Assembly: GCA_037134895.1 (NCBI GenBank)
Contig: JBAXLI010000004.1
Span: forward strand, 57,445 to 121,444
DNA length: 64,000 bases
Direction: 5' to 3'
Source of the DNA: CAIRDP01 sp037134895
GTDB taxonomy: Bacteria > Bacteroidota > Bacteroidia > Bacteroidales > FEN-979
Shown here: positions 17,201 to 25,345 of the stretch, piece by piece
How positions within the stretch are numbered: the stretch's first letter is position 1
Layout of the letters: each line of letters starts with the position of its first letter
Made by a program: the position numbers and the translations under genes
Notes under the pieces: generated by a model
The model's database searches: none
What the model was told of the DNA's origin: nothing
The model's input: only the letters and a program-made list of their open reading frames with translations

Positions 17201-17378
17201 TCGCCGATGTCTCGAAAAGTCCGCCGAAACACCACCATGAGGTAAACATCATGAGTACCGACAAGGTCAGTCCGCCTGAAACCTTGCGGTGCTGAAAAGC
17301 AATTATTGCAAGCATCAGTGATATTACCCCCGACAGGGCATACAGTAAGGTATAAATATTTACATCATATAATGGCAT
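14256..17378 (-). CDS. Hybrid sensor histidine kinase (7TM, PAS, PAS, GAF, HisKA, HATPase, receiver)
   Basis: The product has 1040 residues. About seven hydrophobic helices in residues 1-230 match the histidine-kinase 7TM module. Two PAS domains follow (about 235-345 and 350-480, the second ending TRDITERK), then a GAF domain (about 490-650), and the dimerisation domain with phospho-acceptor His683 in SHELRTPLNAIIGF. The ATPase has the boxes DTGIGIAPE and FGGTGLGLSISK. The C-terminal receiver has phospho-acceptor Asp974 in VIMDIKMPVMDGYEA. There is no DNA-binding domain and no response-regulator gene nearby, so the output partner is not in the window. It is the first gene of an operon with ispH 5 bases downstream, which suggests constitutive low expression or a link to redox or iron-sulfur status (inference). 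Confidence 0.95.
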   Translation of the reverse strand: MPLYDVNIYTLLYALSGVISLMLAIIAFQHRKVSGGLTLSVLMMFTSWWCFGGLFETSATAVPVKFLFSKIEYIGGVAAPVLFLLLTLQYTYPGVKFKTTWIVSLFIVPAFTLVAAFTNEYHNLIWTGYSAGPPDSNQVIYQHGIWFWIGFMGYSYLMLLSSIIILVKSLLLYRHTFRYQLAALVIAGILPWVGNILYLFGINPLPGLDLTRIAFSASGIVLVYAIANLRFLDLSPKARTLLIETMPDGMLVIDSAKRIVDINPSARRILGLKNDEEITGKKLNELPSGQFQLLDSAFENKAENRVYSLPPKFIEISITALQNKKRELSGHYVAFHDITELKKKEIALQQSEEKFRSMAENISDVIWMMDINMKYTYVSPSILRQRGFSVQEFMSLSQDEIYPRESYKIVLDKLLEYKKLSDQGRLNSSESVILEIQHNCKDGSVKTGEVHANAVFDEHHKLIAIHGITRDITERKLEESAIRHRDKLLKSVTNAVISLLHRSDLEIAIQEALEILGEAINADRVYIFENIVDPKIMDVGMKLRHQWVNEGSFGMRSDPENDITSYQTSFPRWFERMSGGKSVSGFVKDFPDLERMMLENQSIKSLLVIPIFIRTNFWGFIGFDDCTTERVWSQAEESVLTTAAISIGMAYVKKRTELELIKAKEHAEESDRLKSAFLATMSHELRTPLNAIIGFSGIIGKEMEQEEQEEYIKIINKSGKNLLNIIEDLFNISMIEAGDIKVEMEHFSFEKFRSQLNEILYTEIKSMDKSTLAIHYSPDTSHQDLYLFTDQVKLLQIFSNILKNAVKFTQQGSIEYGYALGNGKDVRFFVKDTGIGIAPELQRIIFEKFRQADESFTRKFGGTGLGLSISKRLSELLNGQIWVESEEGKGSTFYFMIPCRDLSWHSSRGNLADSSALSFLHNKTILLVEDEESNYLLIKTIMKHSEATLLWAKNGKEGIELIDSHDEISLVIMDIKMPVMDGYEATRMSKILRPKLPVIAMTAHALYGDEEKAFESGFDNYIPKPINKALLFSILEQYLS

Positions 17379-17442
17379 AAACTCATTTTTCCGGCCGGTA
17401 AATTTACAAAACCTGCGTTTGATATTATAATCTTTTCAGGGA

Positions 17443-17473
17443 TTTGGCGTTATATCCTTTTGTTGTAATTTTG
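17443..17473 (+). promoter_or_regulatory. Promoter of the DUF6913-dapA-M14 operon
   Basis: TTTG at 17443-17446 and TAATTTTG at 17466-17473 are spaced by exactly 19 bases, a full match to the Bacteroidota promoter. The ATG follows 33 bases after the -7 element. Confidence 0.85.
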
Positions 17474-17506
17474 CAGTAGTCCTTCAATTTTCAGAAACTT
17501 AAGTTT

Positions 17507-18064
17507 ATGTTGGAAAATATCAGGAGAAAAATAGGACGATACTATTTTAATAAAGAGAGTGTAAAGCTCTCCCAGGCTCACGGCATGGTCAATCTTCCGC
17601 AGGCAAAGAGGGTAGGGATCCTTTATACTCTGGATGACATTCCCGATTACGATAAAGTGTCGGTGTTTGTAGCCCAACTCCAGCTTGAGCATAAGGAAGT
17701 GAAAGCACTTGGATTCGTTAAAAGCAGGAACCTGATACAGAGATTTCTGCCCAGGCTGTCCTTTGATTTCTTTTCCAGGAAAGATATTACCTGGTTTTAC
17801 AGGCCGATACACCAGAGTGTAAAGGATTTTATGGATAAGGAGTTTGACCTCCTCATCGACCTCAGCCTTGCCGATTCTTTCCCCCTTAAGTATATTGCCG
17901 GCTTGTCTAAAGCCATTTGCAGGGTGGGTAGATTTTCTGAGGACAACACCAGCTTTTATGACCTTATGATAGATGCCAAACCTGCCGTTACCTTTGATGA
18001 ATATCTTTCTCAGATAAGACATTACCTAACCGTTATTAAAACAAATGAGAAGTATCCGCAATAA
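17507..18064 (+). CDS. DUF6913 domain-containing protein
   Basis: This soluble, basic 185-residue protein has no signal peptide or membrane segment. The start MLENIRRKIGRYYFNKESVK and the later segments RVGILYTLDDIPDYDKV, DITWFYRPIHQSVKDFM and DLLIDLSLADSFPLKYI match a Bacteroidota family that I recall as DUF6913 and that commonly precedes dapA. No function is known. The last 20 bases overlap the dapA start, implying translational coupling. Confidence 0.8.
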   Translation: MLENIRRKIGRYYFNKESVKLSQAHGMVNLPQAKRVGILYTLDDIPDYDKVSVFVAQLQLEHKEVKALGFVKSRNLIQRFLPRLSFDFFSRKDITWFYRPIHQSVKDFMDKEFDLLIDLSLADSFPLKYIAGLSKAICRVGRFSEDNTSFYDLMIDAKPAVTFDEYLSQIRHYLTVIKTNEKYPQ

Positions 18065-18929
18065 ACTGAAAGGCACTGGGGTGGCTATAGTCACTCCATT
18101 TACCCGGAACGGGAAACTTGATCTGAAGTCTTACGAAAAGGTGATGAATCATATTATTGAGGGCGGATGTGAATTCATCGTTATTATGGGGACTACCGGG
18201 GAGTCACCGACTCTTTCAGTGGGGGAGAAAGCAGAACTTATTTCCTGTTCTGTTGAAAAAAATAAAGGGAGGGTGCCTCTCGTGGTTGGTATCGGGGGAA
18301 ACAACACAGCCGATGTCGTTTCGGCAATAGAACATACATCTTTCAATGGTATTGATGCTGTATTGTCGGTAAGCCCGTATTACAATAAGCCACAGCAGGA
18401 AGGAATTTTCAGACATTTTAAGGCAGTCTCAGAGGCATGCCCCTTACCGGTAATCCTTTACACTGTACCCGGAAGGACCGGCAGCAATATAGCGGCCTCC
18501 ACCACGATCAGGCTGGCCGTTGAATGTGAAAACATTATCGGGATTAAGGAAGCATCAGGAAACATTGACCAAATCAGCCAGGTAATTAGCAGGCGGCCAA
18601 AGGATTTTCTTGTGCTTTCGGGGGATGATGCCCTTACCCTTTCATTGCTGGCATTGGGAGCCGAGGGTGTGATCTCGGTTGTAGCCAATGTGTTTCCGCA
18701 GGAATTTTCTGAAATGGTTCGCCTGTGTTTAAGAGGCGATTTTGCCAAAGCGAGATCTATTCATTTCAGACTTCTTGATTTCATGAACGCCCTCTTTGCC
18801 GATGGCAGTCCGGCTGGGGTCAAAGCTGCTCTGGAAATTAAAAAGCTTGCAGGCAACTTTCTGAGGCTTCCTCTGGTCCCAGTAAATACCGAAACATATA
18901 ACCTTATCAAGCAATTGATTAAATTATGA
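18045..18929 (+). CDS. dapA: 4-hydroxy-tetrahydrodipicolinate synthase
   Basis: This 294-residue class I aldolase condenses pyruvate with aspartate semialdehyde, the committed step of lysine and diaminopimelate synthesis. The Schiff-base lysine is K168 in IIGIKEASGN. The catalytic triad partners are T50/T51 (MGTTGESPTL), Y113 (SVSPYYNKP) and Y139 (VILYTVPGRTG). The start at 18045 is supported by the canonical N-terminus KGTGVAIVTPFT. It overlaps the upstream gene by 20 bases and the downstream carboxypeptidase gene by 4 bases (ATGA). Confidence 0.98.
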   Translation: MRSIRNKLKGTGVAIVTPFTRNGKLDLKSYEKVMNHIIEGGCEFIVIMGTTGESPTLSVGEKAELISCSVEKNKGRVPLVVGIGGNNTADVVSAIEHTSFNGIDAVLSVSPYYNKPQQEGIFRHFKAVSEACPLPVILYTVPGRTGSNIAASTTIRLAVECENIIGIKEASGNIDQISQVISRRPKDFLVLSGDDALTLSLLALGAEGVISVVANVFPQEFSEMVRLCLRGDFAKARSIHFRLLDFMNALFADGSPAGVKAALEIKKLAGNFLRLPLVPVNTETYNLIKQLIKL

Positions 18930-20647
18930 AAAAACTTTTCCCACTCTCTCTGTTACTCGTATTTACATGCTTTTTTTCATCAGCACAATCCTTTGATCAC
19001 CGAAAAGCCGACAGCCTTCTTAATGTAAATGGAGAAGTATATTTTAAATTCCATGTTTTCGACAAGGAAAGCATTAATGAACTGAGCAGGATTATTTCAA
19101 TTGACAATGTGAGGGGAGATGAGGTTTATGCCTATGCAAACCGTTCTGAATTCCCCGGGTTTGCAAAGCTTGGTTATGATATTACCATACTCACACCTCC
19201 GGGGAGCATGTATTCTGATGCGGAACTGATGAAACCTGAAGGGACCCCGAAATCAAAGGGCCCAGCAACATGGAACTTTTACCCGACATACCAGCAGTAC
19301 GTTGACACCATGCACTACTTTGCTTCGGCATACCCCTCCCTCTGTAAACTTGATACTATTGGAATCACAGGGGCAGGAAGGCTTATCCTGGTCGTCAAAA
19401 TCTCCAAAGACGTCAATACAGACGGTGCCAAACCACAGTTTTTATATACAAGCAGCATTCATGGGGATGAAACCACTGGGTATATAGGTATGATGCACCT
19501 GATCGATTACCTTCTTTCGAATTATGGAACCGATCAGCGGATCACCAGGATGGTCGACAGTATCGAGATATTTATCAATCCCCTGGCCAACCCCGATGGA
19601 ACATATCATGGGGGGAACAACAGTGTGAACGGGGCTATAAGAGGGAATGCAAACGGTATCGACCTGAACAGGAATTATCCTGATCCGGCCGACGGACAGC
19701 ATCCCGACGGCAACGCATGGCAGATTGAGACCATGGCGTTCATGAATTATGCCAATGTCATGGGATTTACTATGTCGGCCAACTTCCATGGGGGTTCTGA
19801 GGTTTTCAACTATCCATGGGACACATGGTCAAAACTGTCTGCGGATGATTCCTGGTGGCAGTTTGTCGGAAGGGAGTATGCCGATACCGTTCATGTGTAT
19901 GGCCCTTCGAATTATTTCAGGGATGAGCAGAATGGTGTTACAAACGGATATGCCTGGTACCGTATCACCGGGGGGCGGCAGGATTATATGAATTACTGGC
20001 ATTACTGCCGGGAGGTTACTATTGAGCTTTCGAGTACCAAACTTCTTCCGGCCAGCCAGCTGGTAAATTACTGGAACTATAATTACCGATCTTACCTCAA
20101 TTACATCGAGCAGGTTTCGTTTGGGATACATGGGATCGTCAGCGACACAGTCACAGGTGATCCACTTGTTGCAAAAATCAATATTGCCGGCCATGATATT
20201 GACAACTCCTTTATTTATTCAAGGTCTTCGACCGGGTTCTATGAAAGGGTTATCGACCATGGCAGCTGGAACCTGACTTTCTCAAGGGCGGGATACTTCA
20301 CAAAGACTGTGAACAATGTGGAGGTCAATAGGTTCAGCGGTACTTACCTCGATGTCAAGCTCAAGCCACTTACATATGGAACAGGAGAGTTGAACTCCGT
20401 TTCTCTGACAATTTACCCTGTGCCTGCAAAGAGCGATATTCATATTGTTTTTCCCGAGACGGACTCAAGAAGCTGGAGGCTGGATGTTGTAAATTCGCTG
20501 GGATTGAGTGTTTATTCATCCGAATTAATTACTTCCGGACAGCTTGTTCACACCCTTTCCGTGTCTGCTTTCCCCGATGGGGTCTACTTTGTGGTTCTGT
20601 CGAACAATAACGGAGTTTACCGCAGACAAATCATCGTACGGCATTGA
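18926..20647 (+). CDS. Secreted M14 zinc carboxypeptidase with regulatory-like domain and T9SS sorting domain
   Basis: The product has 573 residues with a signal peptide at 1-20 (MKKLFPLSLLLVFTCFFSSA). The peptidase_M14 domain has the zinc motif H179-x2-E182 (SSIHGDETTGY), a third ligand in SANFHGGSE, and the catalytic glutamate E367 in EVTIELSSTK. A carboxypeptidase-regulatory-like beta-sandwich follows (about 395-480, GIHGIVSDTVTGDPL), then a T9SS type A sorting domain (IYPVPAKSDIHIVFP ... PDGVYFVVLSNNN ... RRQIIVRH). The enzyme should act on peptides at or outside the cell surface. The 4-base overlap with dapA shows co-translation of a cytoplasmic biosynthetic enzyme and a secreted peptidase. 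Confidence 0.93.
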   Translation: MKKLFPLSLLLVFTCFFSSAQSFDHRKADSLLNVNGEVYFKFHVFDKESINELSRIISIDNVRGDEVYAYANRSEFPGFAKLGYDITILTPPGSMYSDAELMKPEGTPKSKGPATWNFYPTYQQYVDTMHYFASAYPSLCKLDTIGITGAGRLILVVKISKDVNTDGAKPQFLYTSSIHGDETTGYIGMMHLIDYLLSNYGTDQRITRMVDSIEIFINPLANPDGTYHGGNNSVNGAIRGNANGIDLNRNYPDPADGQHPDGNAWQIETMAFMNYANVMGFTMSANFHGGSEVFNYPWDTWSKLSADDSWWQFVGREYADTVHVYGPSNYFRDEQNGVTNGYAWYRITGGRQDYMNYWHYCREVTIELSSTKLLPASQLVNYWNYNYRSYLNYIEQVSFGIHGIVSDTVTGDPLVAKINIAGHDIDNSFIYSRSSTGFYERVIDHGSWNLTFSRAGYFTKTVNNVEVNRFSGTYLDVKLKPLTYGTGELNSVSLTIYPVPAKSDIHIVFPETDSRSWRLDVVNSLGLSVYSSELITSGQLVHTLSVSAFPDGVYFVVLSNNNGVYRRQIIVRH

Positions 20648-20667
20648 GAAAAAAGAATCCCTAACGT

Positions 20668-21921
20668 TTAATACTTTTCGGCCAGGGGCGGAACAACCCC
20701 CGAACTGTACTTCCCTGCATCAAGCCTCTGCTTAACTTCTGAGAATGCTTTTATTGTGTAGCTGACGTCCTCAAGGGTATGTCCGGCGGTTGGGATGAGT
20801 CTGAGCATAATCGTTCCCTTGGGTACTACAGGATAAACAACCATTGAGCAGAATATCTTGTAATTTTCTCTCAGATCGGCAACGATCTGGGTTGCTTCAC
20901 CAATCCCACCTTTCAGGTATACCGGTGTTACAGGAGACTGGGTTTTCCCAAGGTCAAAGCCTTTGGCCTTCAGGCCTGACTGCAGGGCGTTTACGATGGT
21001 CCAGAGCTTATCTTTCAATTCAGGATGGTTCCTGATAAGTTCCATTCTTTTAAGTGACCCCATGACCATAGGCATTGGAAGAGACTTGGCATAGATCTGG
21101 GAACGCATGTTAAATGCCAGGGATTTGACAATCCGCTTTTCTGAAGCAACAAAAGCGCCGATACCGGCCATGGCTTTGGCAAAGGTTCCGAAATAGACGT
21201 CAACCTGGTCCATCACCGCCTGCTCTTCACTGGTGCCTGCTCCTGTATGGCCCATAGTGCCGAAACCGTGGGCATCATCGATCAGCAGCCTGAAACCGTA
21301 TTTTTCTTTGAACTGGAGAATCCCTTTAAGATTACCGCAATCGCCGGCCATACCGTATACGCCTTCGGTGATAACCAGGATTCCTCCTCCCGTCTGGTCA
21401 ACCATTTTCCTTGCCCGCTTCAGCTGGTTTTCGAATTTCTCCAAATCGTTATGCGGATAAACAAACCTTTTACCCATATGCATCCTCAAACCGTCGAGAA
21501 TACAGGCATGTGCTTCGGAATCGTAAACAACCACATCATGGCGGTCGACCAGTGAATCGATGATGGAAACCATCCCCTGGTAGCCAAAATTCAGGAGATA
21601 CGCTGCTTCTTTATGCTCGAATGCTGCAAGCTCCTGCTCAAGCTGCTCATGGTACTTGGTCTGTCCCGACATCATTCTTGCTCCCATAGGGGATGCCATG
21701 CCGTAAATCGCTGCGGCTTCAGCATCAGCCTGCCTGACCTCAGGGTGATTTGCTAGTCCGAGGTAATTGTTAAGACTCCATACGAGCATTTCTTCGCCCC
21801 TGAATTTCATACGGGTCGAGATCTCGCCTTCAAGCTTCGGAAAAAAATAATAGCCATAGCCCAGGTCGGCAAACTGTCCGAGGGCACCCATGTTATTAAC
21901 TACTTTATCAAATATGTCCAC
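20668..21921 (-). CDS. PLP-dependent alpha-oxoamine synthase family protein (KBL/AONS/SPT-like)
   Basis: This 417-residue class II aminotransferase-fold enzyme has the PLP lysine at K249 in YFGTFAKAMAGIGAF and DDAHGFGTMGHTG as the cofactor and active-site stretch. Family enzymes condense an amino acid with an acyl-CoA (glycine, alanine or serine with acetyl-, pimeloyl- or palmitoyl-CoA). Bacteroidota use such enzymes for sphingolipid (serine palmitoyltransferase) or sulfonolipid (cysteate acyltransferase) synthesis. The glycine at KBL-type substrate sites cannot be judged by eye, so the acyl and amino acid substrates remain open. The start codon is GTG at 21921, and the next in-frame ATG would remove ten residues. 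Confidence 0.85.
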   Translation of the reverse strand: MDIFDKVVNNMGALGQFADLGYGYYFFPKLEGEISTRMKFRGEEMLVWSLNNYLGLANHPEVRQADAEAAAIYGMASPMGARMMSGQTKYHEQLEQELAAFEHKEAAYLLNFGYQGMVSIIDSLVDRHDVVVYDSEAHACILDGLRMHMGKRFVYPHNDLEKFENQLKRARKMVDQTGGGILVITEGVYGMAGDCGNLKGILQFKEKYGFRLLIDDAHGFGTMGHTGAGTSEEQAVMDQVDVYFGTFAKAMAGIGAFVASEKRIVKSLAFNMRSQIYAKSLPMPMVMGSLKRMELIRNHPELKDKLWTIVNALQSGLKAKGFDLGKTQSPVTPVYLKGGIGEATQIVADLRENYKIFCSMVVYPVVPKGTIMLRLIPTAGHTLEDVSYTIKAFSEVKQRLDAGKYSSGVVPPLAEKY

Positions 21922-21966
21922 TGCAATACGATTTTAGTTTATGAAGCGTTATGTAATTTGAAGCTG

Positions 21967-21974
21967 CAAAATTA
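21967..21974 (-). promoter_or_regulatory. -7 element for the alpha-oxoamine synthase gene
   Basis: Read on the minus strand this is TAATTTTG, 45 bases before the GTG start. It is divergent from, and 21 bases away from, the bamD -7 element. Confidence 0.5.
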
Positions 21975-21995
21975 GAATATTTCGCTAAAAAAACG

Positions 21996-22003
21996 TACCT
22001 TTG
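21996..22003 (+). promoter_or_regulatory. -7 element of the bamD operon, almost abutting the start codon
   Basis: TACCTTTG matches TAnnTTTG and ends only 4 bases before the bamD ATG, predicting a leaderless or near-leaderless transcript. No TTTG was found at -33. Confidence 0.5.
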
Positions 22004-22007
22004 CCGC

Positions 22008-22874
22008 ATGAAATACAGGATATTCTTTCCCTTACTGCTCATCCTGCTTCTTTCCCTTGATTCATGCTCCTTTCAGAAGGTACTGAAGAGCGGATCTGTG
22101 GATGAAAAGTATGATGCTGCCTTGAAACTTTATCATGAAAAGGATTACTCGCGTGCCCTTCAGTTATTCGACCAGCTGATTAATGTTGTAAGGGCAACCG
22201 ACAAATCCCAGAAAATTTATTATTATTACGCATATTGTTATTATAACCAAAAGGATTTTACCCTGGCTGCTTATTATTTTAAAAGGTATACCAATAACTT
22301 TCCCAATACACCCGAAGCCGAAGAATGTTTTTATCTCAGTGCATACTGCCTGTATATGAATTCACCCGTATATACTTTAGACCAGACAAATACCTATGAG
22401 GCACTCAAGGAACTTCAGCTTTTTGTGAATACTTATCATACCAGTAAACGGATTCCTGAATGTAATGAGTTAATCGACAAACTGCGTGAGAAGCTTGCAG
22501 CCAAAGACATGCGTATTGCAAGGATGTATTTTAAGATGGAGGATTATGCTGCAGCGATACAGTGTTTTAATAATATTTTAAAGGAATTCCCTGAAACTAA
22601 AGACAAGGAAGAGATCCTTTTTATGACCATAAAAACCTATTACAAGTACGCAAGGCTTAGTATTGAAGATAAGAAAAAAGACAGGCATTCAAAGACGGTA
22701 CAGGCTTATAATGATTTCGTGAGCCAATACCCTGAAAGCGATTTTCTCGCCGATGCCAAGGATCTGAAATCCAGAAGCCAGAAAGAGCTTGAGGCAATCT
22801 ATGCAAGGGATCAGAAAAAACTGAATCATTTAAACCAGGAAGTTAATAAGGAAATAAATAAAGGAGCACATTAA
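22008..22874 (+). CDS. bamD: Outer membrane assembly lipoprotein BamD
   Basis: The product has 288 residues with a lipoprotein signal and lipobox LDSC (Cys20). Tetratricopeptide repeats follow, for example AALKLYHEKDYSRALQLFDQL and AAYYFKRYTNNFPNTPEAEE. The C-terminal part is helical and lysine-rich. BamD is the essential lipoprotein partner of BamA in beta-barrel insertion at the inner face of the outer membrane. It is the first gene of bamD-rpoZ-coaBC-porD-recN, an order common in Bacteroidota. Its stop codon overlaps the rpoZ start by one base (TAATG). Confidence 0.95.
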   Translation: MKYRIFFPLLLILLLSLDSCSFQKVLKSGSVDEKYDAALKLYHEKDYSRALQLFDQLINVVRATDKSQKIYYYYAYCYYNQKDFTLAAYYFKRYTNNFPNTPEAEECFYLSAYCLYMNSPVYTLDQTNTYEALKELQLFVNTYHTSKRIPECNELIDKLREKLAAKDMRIARMYFKMEDYAAAIQCFNNILKEFPETKDKEEILFMTIKTYYKYARLSIEDKKKDRHSKTVQAYNDFVSQYPESDFLADAKDLKSRSQKELEAIYARDQKKLNHLNQEVNKEINKGAH

Positions 22875-23209
22875 TGGATTACAAAAAGATCAAGACTGAC
22901 GTCAATGCTGTTACCCGTAACATCGAAGATTTTACGAACGGTACAGGAAACGTGTATGAAACGGTGTCAATCCTTTCGAAACGCGCAAACCAGGTCGGAC
23001 TCGAAATGAAGGAGGAGCTGAACCAGAAGATCTCCGAATTTGCAAGTACAACCGACAATCTTGAAGAGGTTTTTGAGAACCGTGAACAGATTGAGATTGC
23101 AAAGTATTATGAACATCTGCCCAAACCCACGCTTATTGCCGTGCATGAGTACCTTAACAGCGAGGTTTACTTCAGGAACCCCCATAAGGAAAGACCAGAC
23201 GAGTTCTAG
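22874..23209 (+). CDS. rpoZ: DNA-directed RNA polymerase omega subunit (RpoZ/Rpb6 family)
   Basis: The product has 111 residues. The segment GNVYETVSILSKRANQVGLEMKEEL carries the omega/Rpb6 pattern of a helix with conserved A and R residues that wraps the beta-prime C-terminus. It is longer than E. coli omega by a bacteroidetal tail ending HKERPDEF. The identification is helped by its position between bamD and coaBC. It is translationally coupled to bamD. Confidence 0.85.
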   Translation: MDYKKIKTDVNAVTRNIEDFTNGTGNVYETVSILSKRANQVGLEMKEELNQKISEFASTTDNLEEVFENREQIEIAKYYEHLPKPTLIAVHEYLNSEVYFRNPHKERPDEF

Positions 23210-23227
23210 ACTTCAAATTGACCCAGC

Positions 23228-24421
23228 ATGCTCAAAGGTAAAAAGATCGTTGTCGGGGTCACCGGCAGCATTGCAGCCTACAAAACTCCTTTCCTGGTAA
23301 GGATGCTTGTAAAGGAAGGATGTGAGGTGAGAGTCATCATGACACCTGTTTCCAGGGATTTTGTAACACCTCTCACCCTTGCAACTCTTTCGCGAAACGC
23401 AGTGATCGTAGAGCCTTTCAGGGCTGCCAGCGGCGAATGGAGCAATCATGTTGAACTTGGGATCTGGGCAGACGCCATGATCTTTGCACCCGTTACAGCC
23501 AATACCCTGGGCAAGATGGTTAACGGGATTGCCGACAACTTCGTAATTACAGCATACCTCTCAGCCAAATGCCCTGTCTTTATTGCTCCGGCGATGGACC
23601 TGGATATGTTCAACCACCCTTCAACGCGAAAGAATATTGACGTTTTAAGATCCTACGGTAATTTCATTATTGAACCACAGGTTGGTGAACTTGCAAGCGG
23701 CCTCTCAGGCCCGGGCAGGATGGAAGAACCGGAAAAGATCCTGGCAATTTTTAAAACCTTCTTTGCCAGGCAGAACCAACTCAGTGGCAAAAAAGTCCTT
23801 ATAACTGCCGGCCCAACTGTCGAGCGCATCGATCCGGTAAGATACATTAGCAATTTTTCTTCCGGACTTATGGGTGTTGCGCTGGCAAATGAAGCCAGGT
23901 CAAGAGGCGCTGAAGTAATACTGGTTACAGGTCCAAGCCATCCATTGACGGTGGCAGGTGGAGTTAAAGAAATTAAAGTCGAATCGGCTAAGGAGATGTA
24001 TAAGGCATGCATGAAAAATATGCCTCATTCCGATTATATAATCATGGCGGCTGCAGTGGCAGACTATGCCCCTGTGAAAATAGCTGAAAACAAGATAAAG
24101 AAGAGCAATACCAAGCTTTCTGTCGATCTTCAGTCTACTACCGACATCCTTCAGGAAATGGGCAGGGACAAGAAAAAAGGACAGGTACTGGTTGGGTTTG
24201 CTCTTGAAACGAACGACGAACTCGCAAACGCAGAAAAAAAGCTGAAAAATAAAAACCTTGATTTCATTATTATGAACTCTCTCAAGGATAAGGGAGCAGG
24301 TTTTGGTACTCCAACAAATAAAATCAGCATTCTCAGCCCTGCAGGCATTATCCACAGGGGAATAGTCAAACCCAAAGAAGAAGTGGCAAAGGATATCTGG
24401 GACAGTATCTTCAGGAAATGA
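23228..24421 (+). CDS. coaBC: Bifunctional phosphopantothenoylcysteine decarboxylase/phosphopantothenate-cysteine ligase
   Basis: The product has 397 residues. The N-terminal CoaC half is a flavoprotein: GVTGSIAAYKTPFLVRML binds FMN and SAKCPVFIAPAMDLDMF contains the active-site cysteine and the PAMD loop. The C-terminal CoaB half begins ITAGPTVERIDPVRYISNFS and contains AAAVADYAPVKIAENKIKK. Together they catalyse two consecutive steps of coenzyme A synthesis. Its stop overlaps the porD start by 4 bases (ATGA). Confidence 0.97.
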   Translation: MLKGKKIVVGVTGSIAAYKTPFLVRMLVKEGCEVRVIMTPVSRDFVTPLTLATLSRNAVIVEPFRAASGEWSNHVELGIWADAMIFAPVTANTLGKMVNGIADNFVITAYLSAKCPVFIAPAMDLDMFNHPSTRKNIDVLRSYGNFIIEPQVGELASGLSGPGRMEEPEKILAIFKTFFARQNQLSGKKVLITAGPTVERIDPVRYISNFSSGLMGVALANEARSRGAEVILVTGPSHPLTVAGGVKEIKVESAKEMYKACMKNMPHSDYIIMAAAVADYAPVKIAENKIKKSNTKLSVDLQSTTDILQEMGRDKKKGQVLVGFALETNDELANAEKKLKNKNLDFIIMNSLKDKGAGFGTPTNKISILSPAGIIHRGIVKPKEEVAKDIWDSIFRK

Positions 24422-25323
24422 AAAGTTTTATAATATCCATCGGATTTTTTCTCCTGAGCATGTTTTCATTTTCCCAGGAAATGAACTGTATTGTCACGGT
24501 TTCTGCTACCCAGCTTGAAGGAACAGATAAACGCGTTTTCGAAAATCTTCAAAATGCCATTTATGAGTTTGTGAATAACCGCAAGTGGAGTAACTATAAT
24601 TTTAAAATCGAAGAACGTGTAGAATGTACTATCTTACTTACTGTAAATGAACGGCTTGGTACAGATGAATACAGGGGGAACATTAATATTGTGCTCAGGA
24701 GGCCGATCTTGAATACTGCCTATAATAGTGTGCTTCTTAATTATATTGATAAAGGTTTTCAGTTCAGGTATGTTGAATTTCAGCCGCTTGATTATTCCGA
24801 TGGAACTTTTTCTTCAAACCTGACTTCAGTCCTTGCTTTCTATACCTATATGTATCTGGGCCTGTATTTTGATTCCTTCTCTCAAGAAGGCGGACAGGCA
24901 TTTCTCGTCAAGGCTCAGGGAGTCGTCACTACAGCCCAGAATGCTAATGAACCAGGGTGGAAAGCATTTGACGGGACCAGGAACCGTTACTGGATGATTG
25001 AAAACTTTATGAACCCCAGCAACTCGGCTTTGAGGGAATTTTATTATAAATATCACAGGCTTGGCCTGGACCAGATGTATGAGAAACTCGATGCCGGCAG
25101 GGAAAATTGTTCACAGAGCCTTGAATTGATTAAAACCTTATTCAACACCAAACCAGACCTGTTTGCAATACAACTTCTTACCGACGCTAAACGAGATGAA
25201 TTCATAAACGTCTATTCCGACCAAAGGGTTCCCCCTTCAGAAAAAGCAACAGTGGTGAATATTTTTAAAGAAATTGATCCTTCAAATGGATCAAAATACC
25301 AGGTTATACTGGACGGTAAATAA
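24418..25323 (+). CDS. porD: DUF4835 family protein, PorD of the type IX secretion system
   Basis: The product has 301 residues with a signal peptide (MKSFIISIGFFLLSMFSFSQ). The motifs RVECTILLTV, YRGNINIVLRRPILNTAYNS, LLNYIDKGFQFRYVEFQPL and YYKYHRLGLDQMYEKLDAGR are characteristic of DUF4835, the family to which the Porphyromonas gingivalis protein PorD belongs. Its exact role in T9SS is not established. The assignment fits the several proteins in this window with T9SS sorting domains. It sits between coaBC and recN, as in other Bacteroidota. Confidence 0.88.
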   Translation: MKSFIISIGFFLLSMFSFSQEMNCIVTVSATQLEGTDKRVFENLQNAIYEFVNNRKWSNYNFKIEERVECTILLTVNERLGTDEYRGNINIVLRRPILNTAYNSVLLNYIDKGFQFRYVEFQPLDYSDGTFSSNLTSVLAFYTYMYLGLYFDSFSQEGGQAFLVKAQGVVTTAQNANEPGWKAFDGTRNRYWMIENFMNPSNSALREFYYKYHRLGLDQMYEKLDAGRENCSQSLELIKTLFNTKPDLFAIQLLTDAKRDEFINVYSDQRVPPSEKATVVNIFKEIDPSNGSKYQVILDGK

Positions 25324-25345
25324 ATTCAACCTCTTAATTGCGGCA

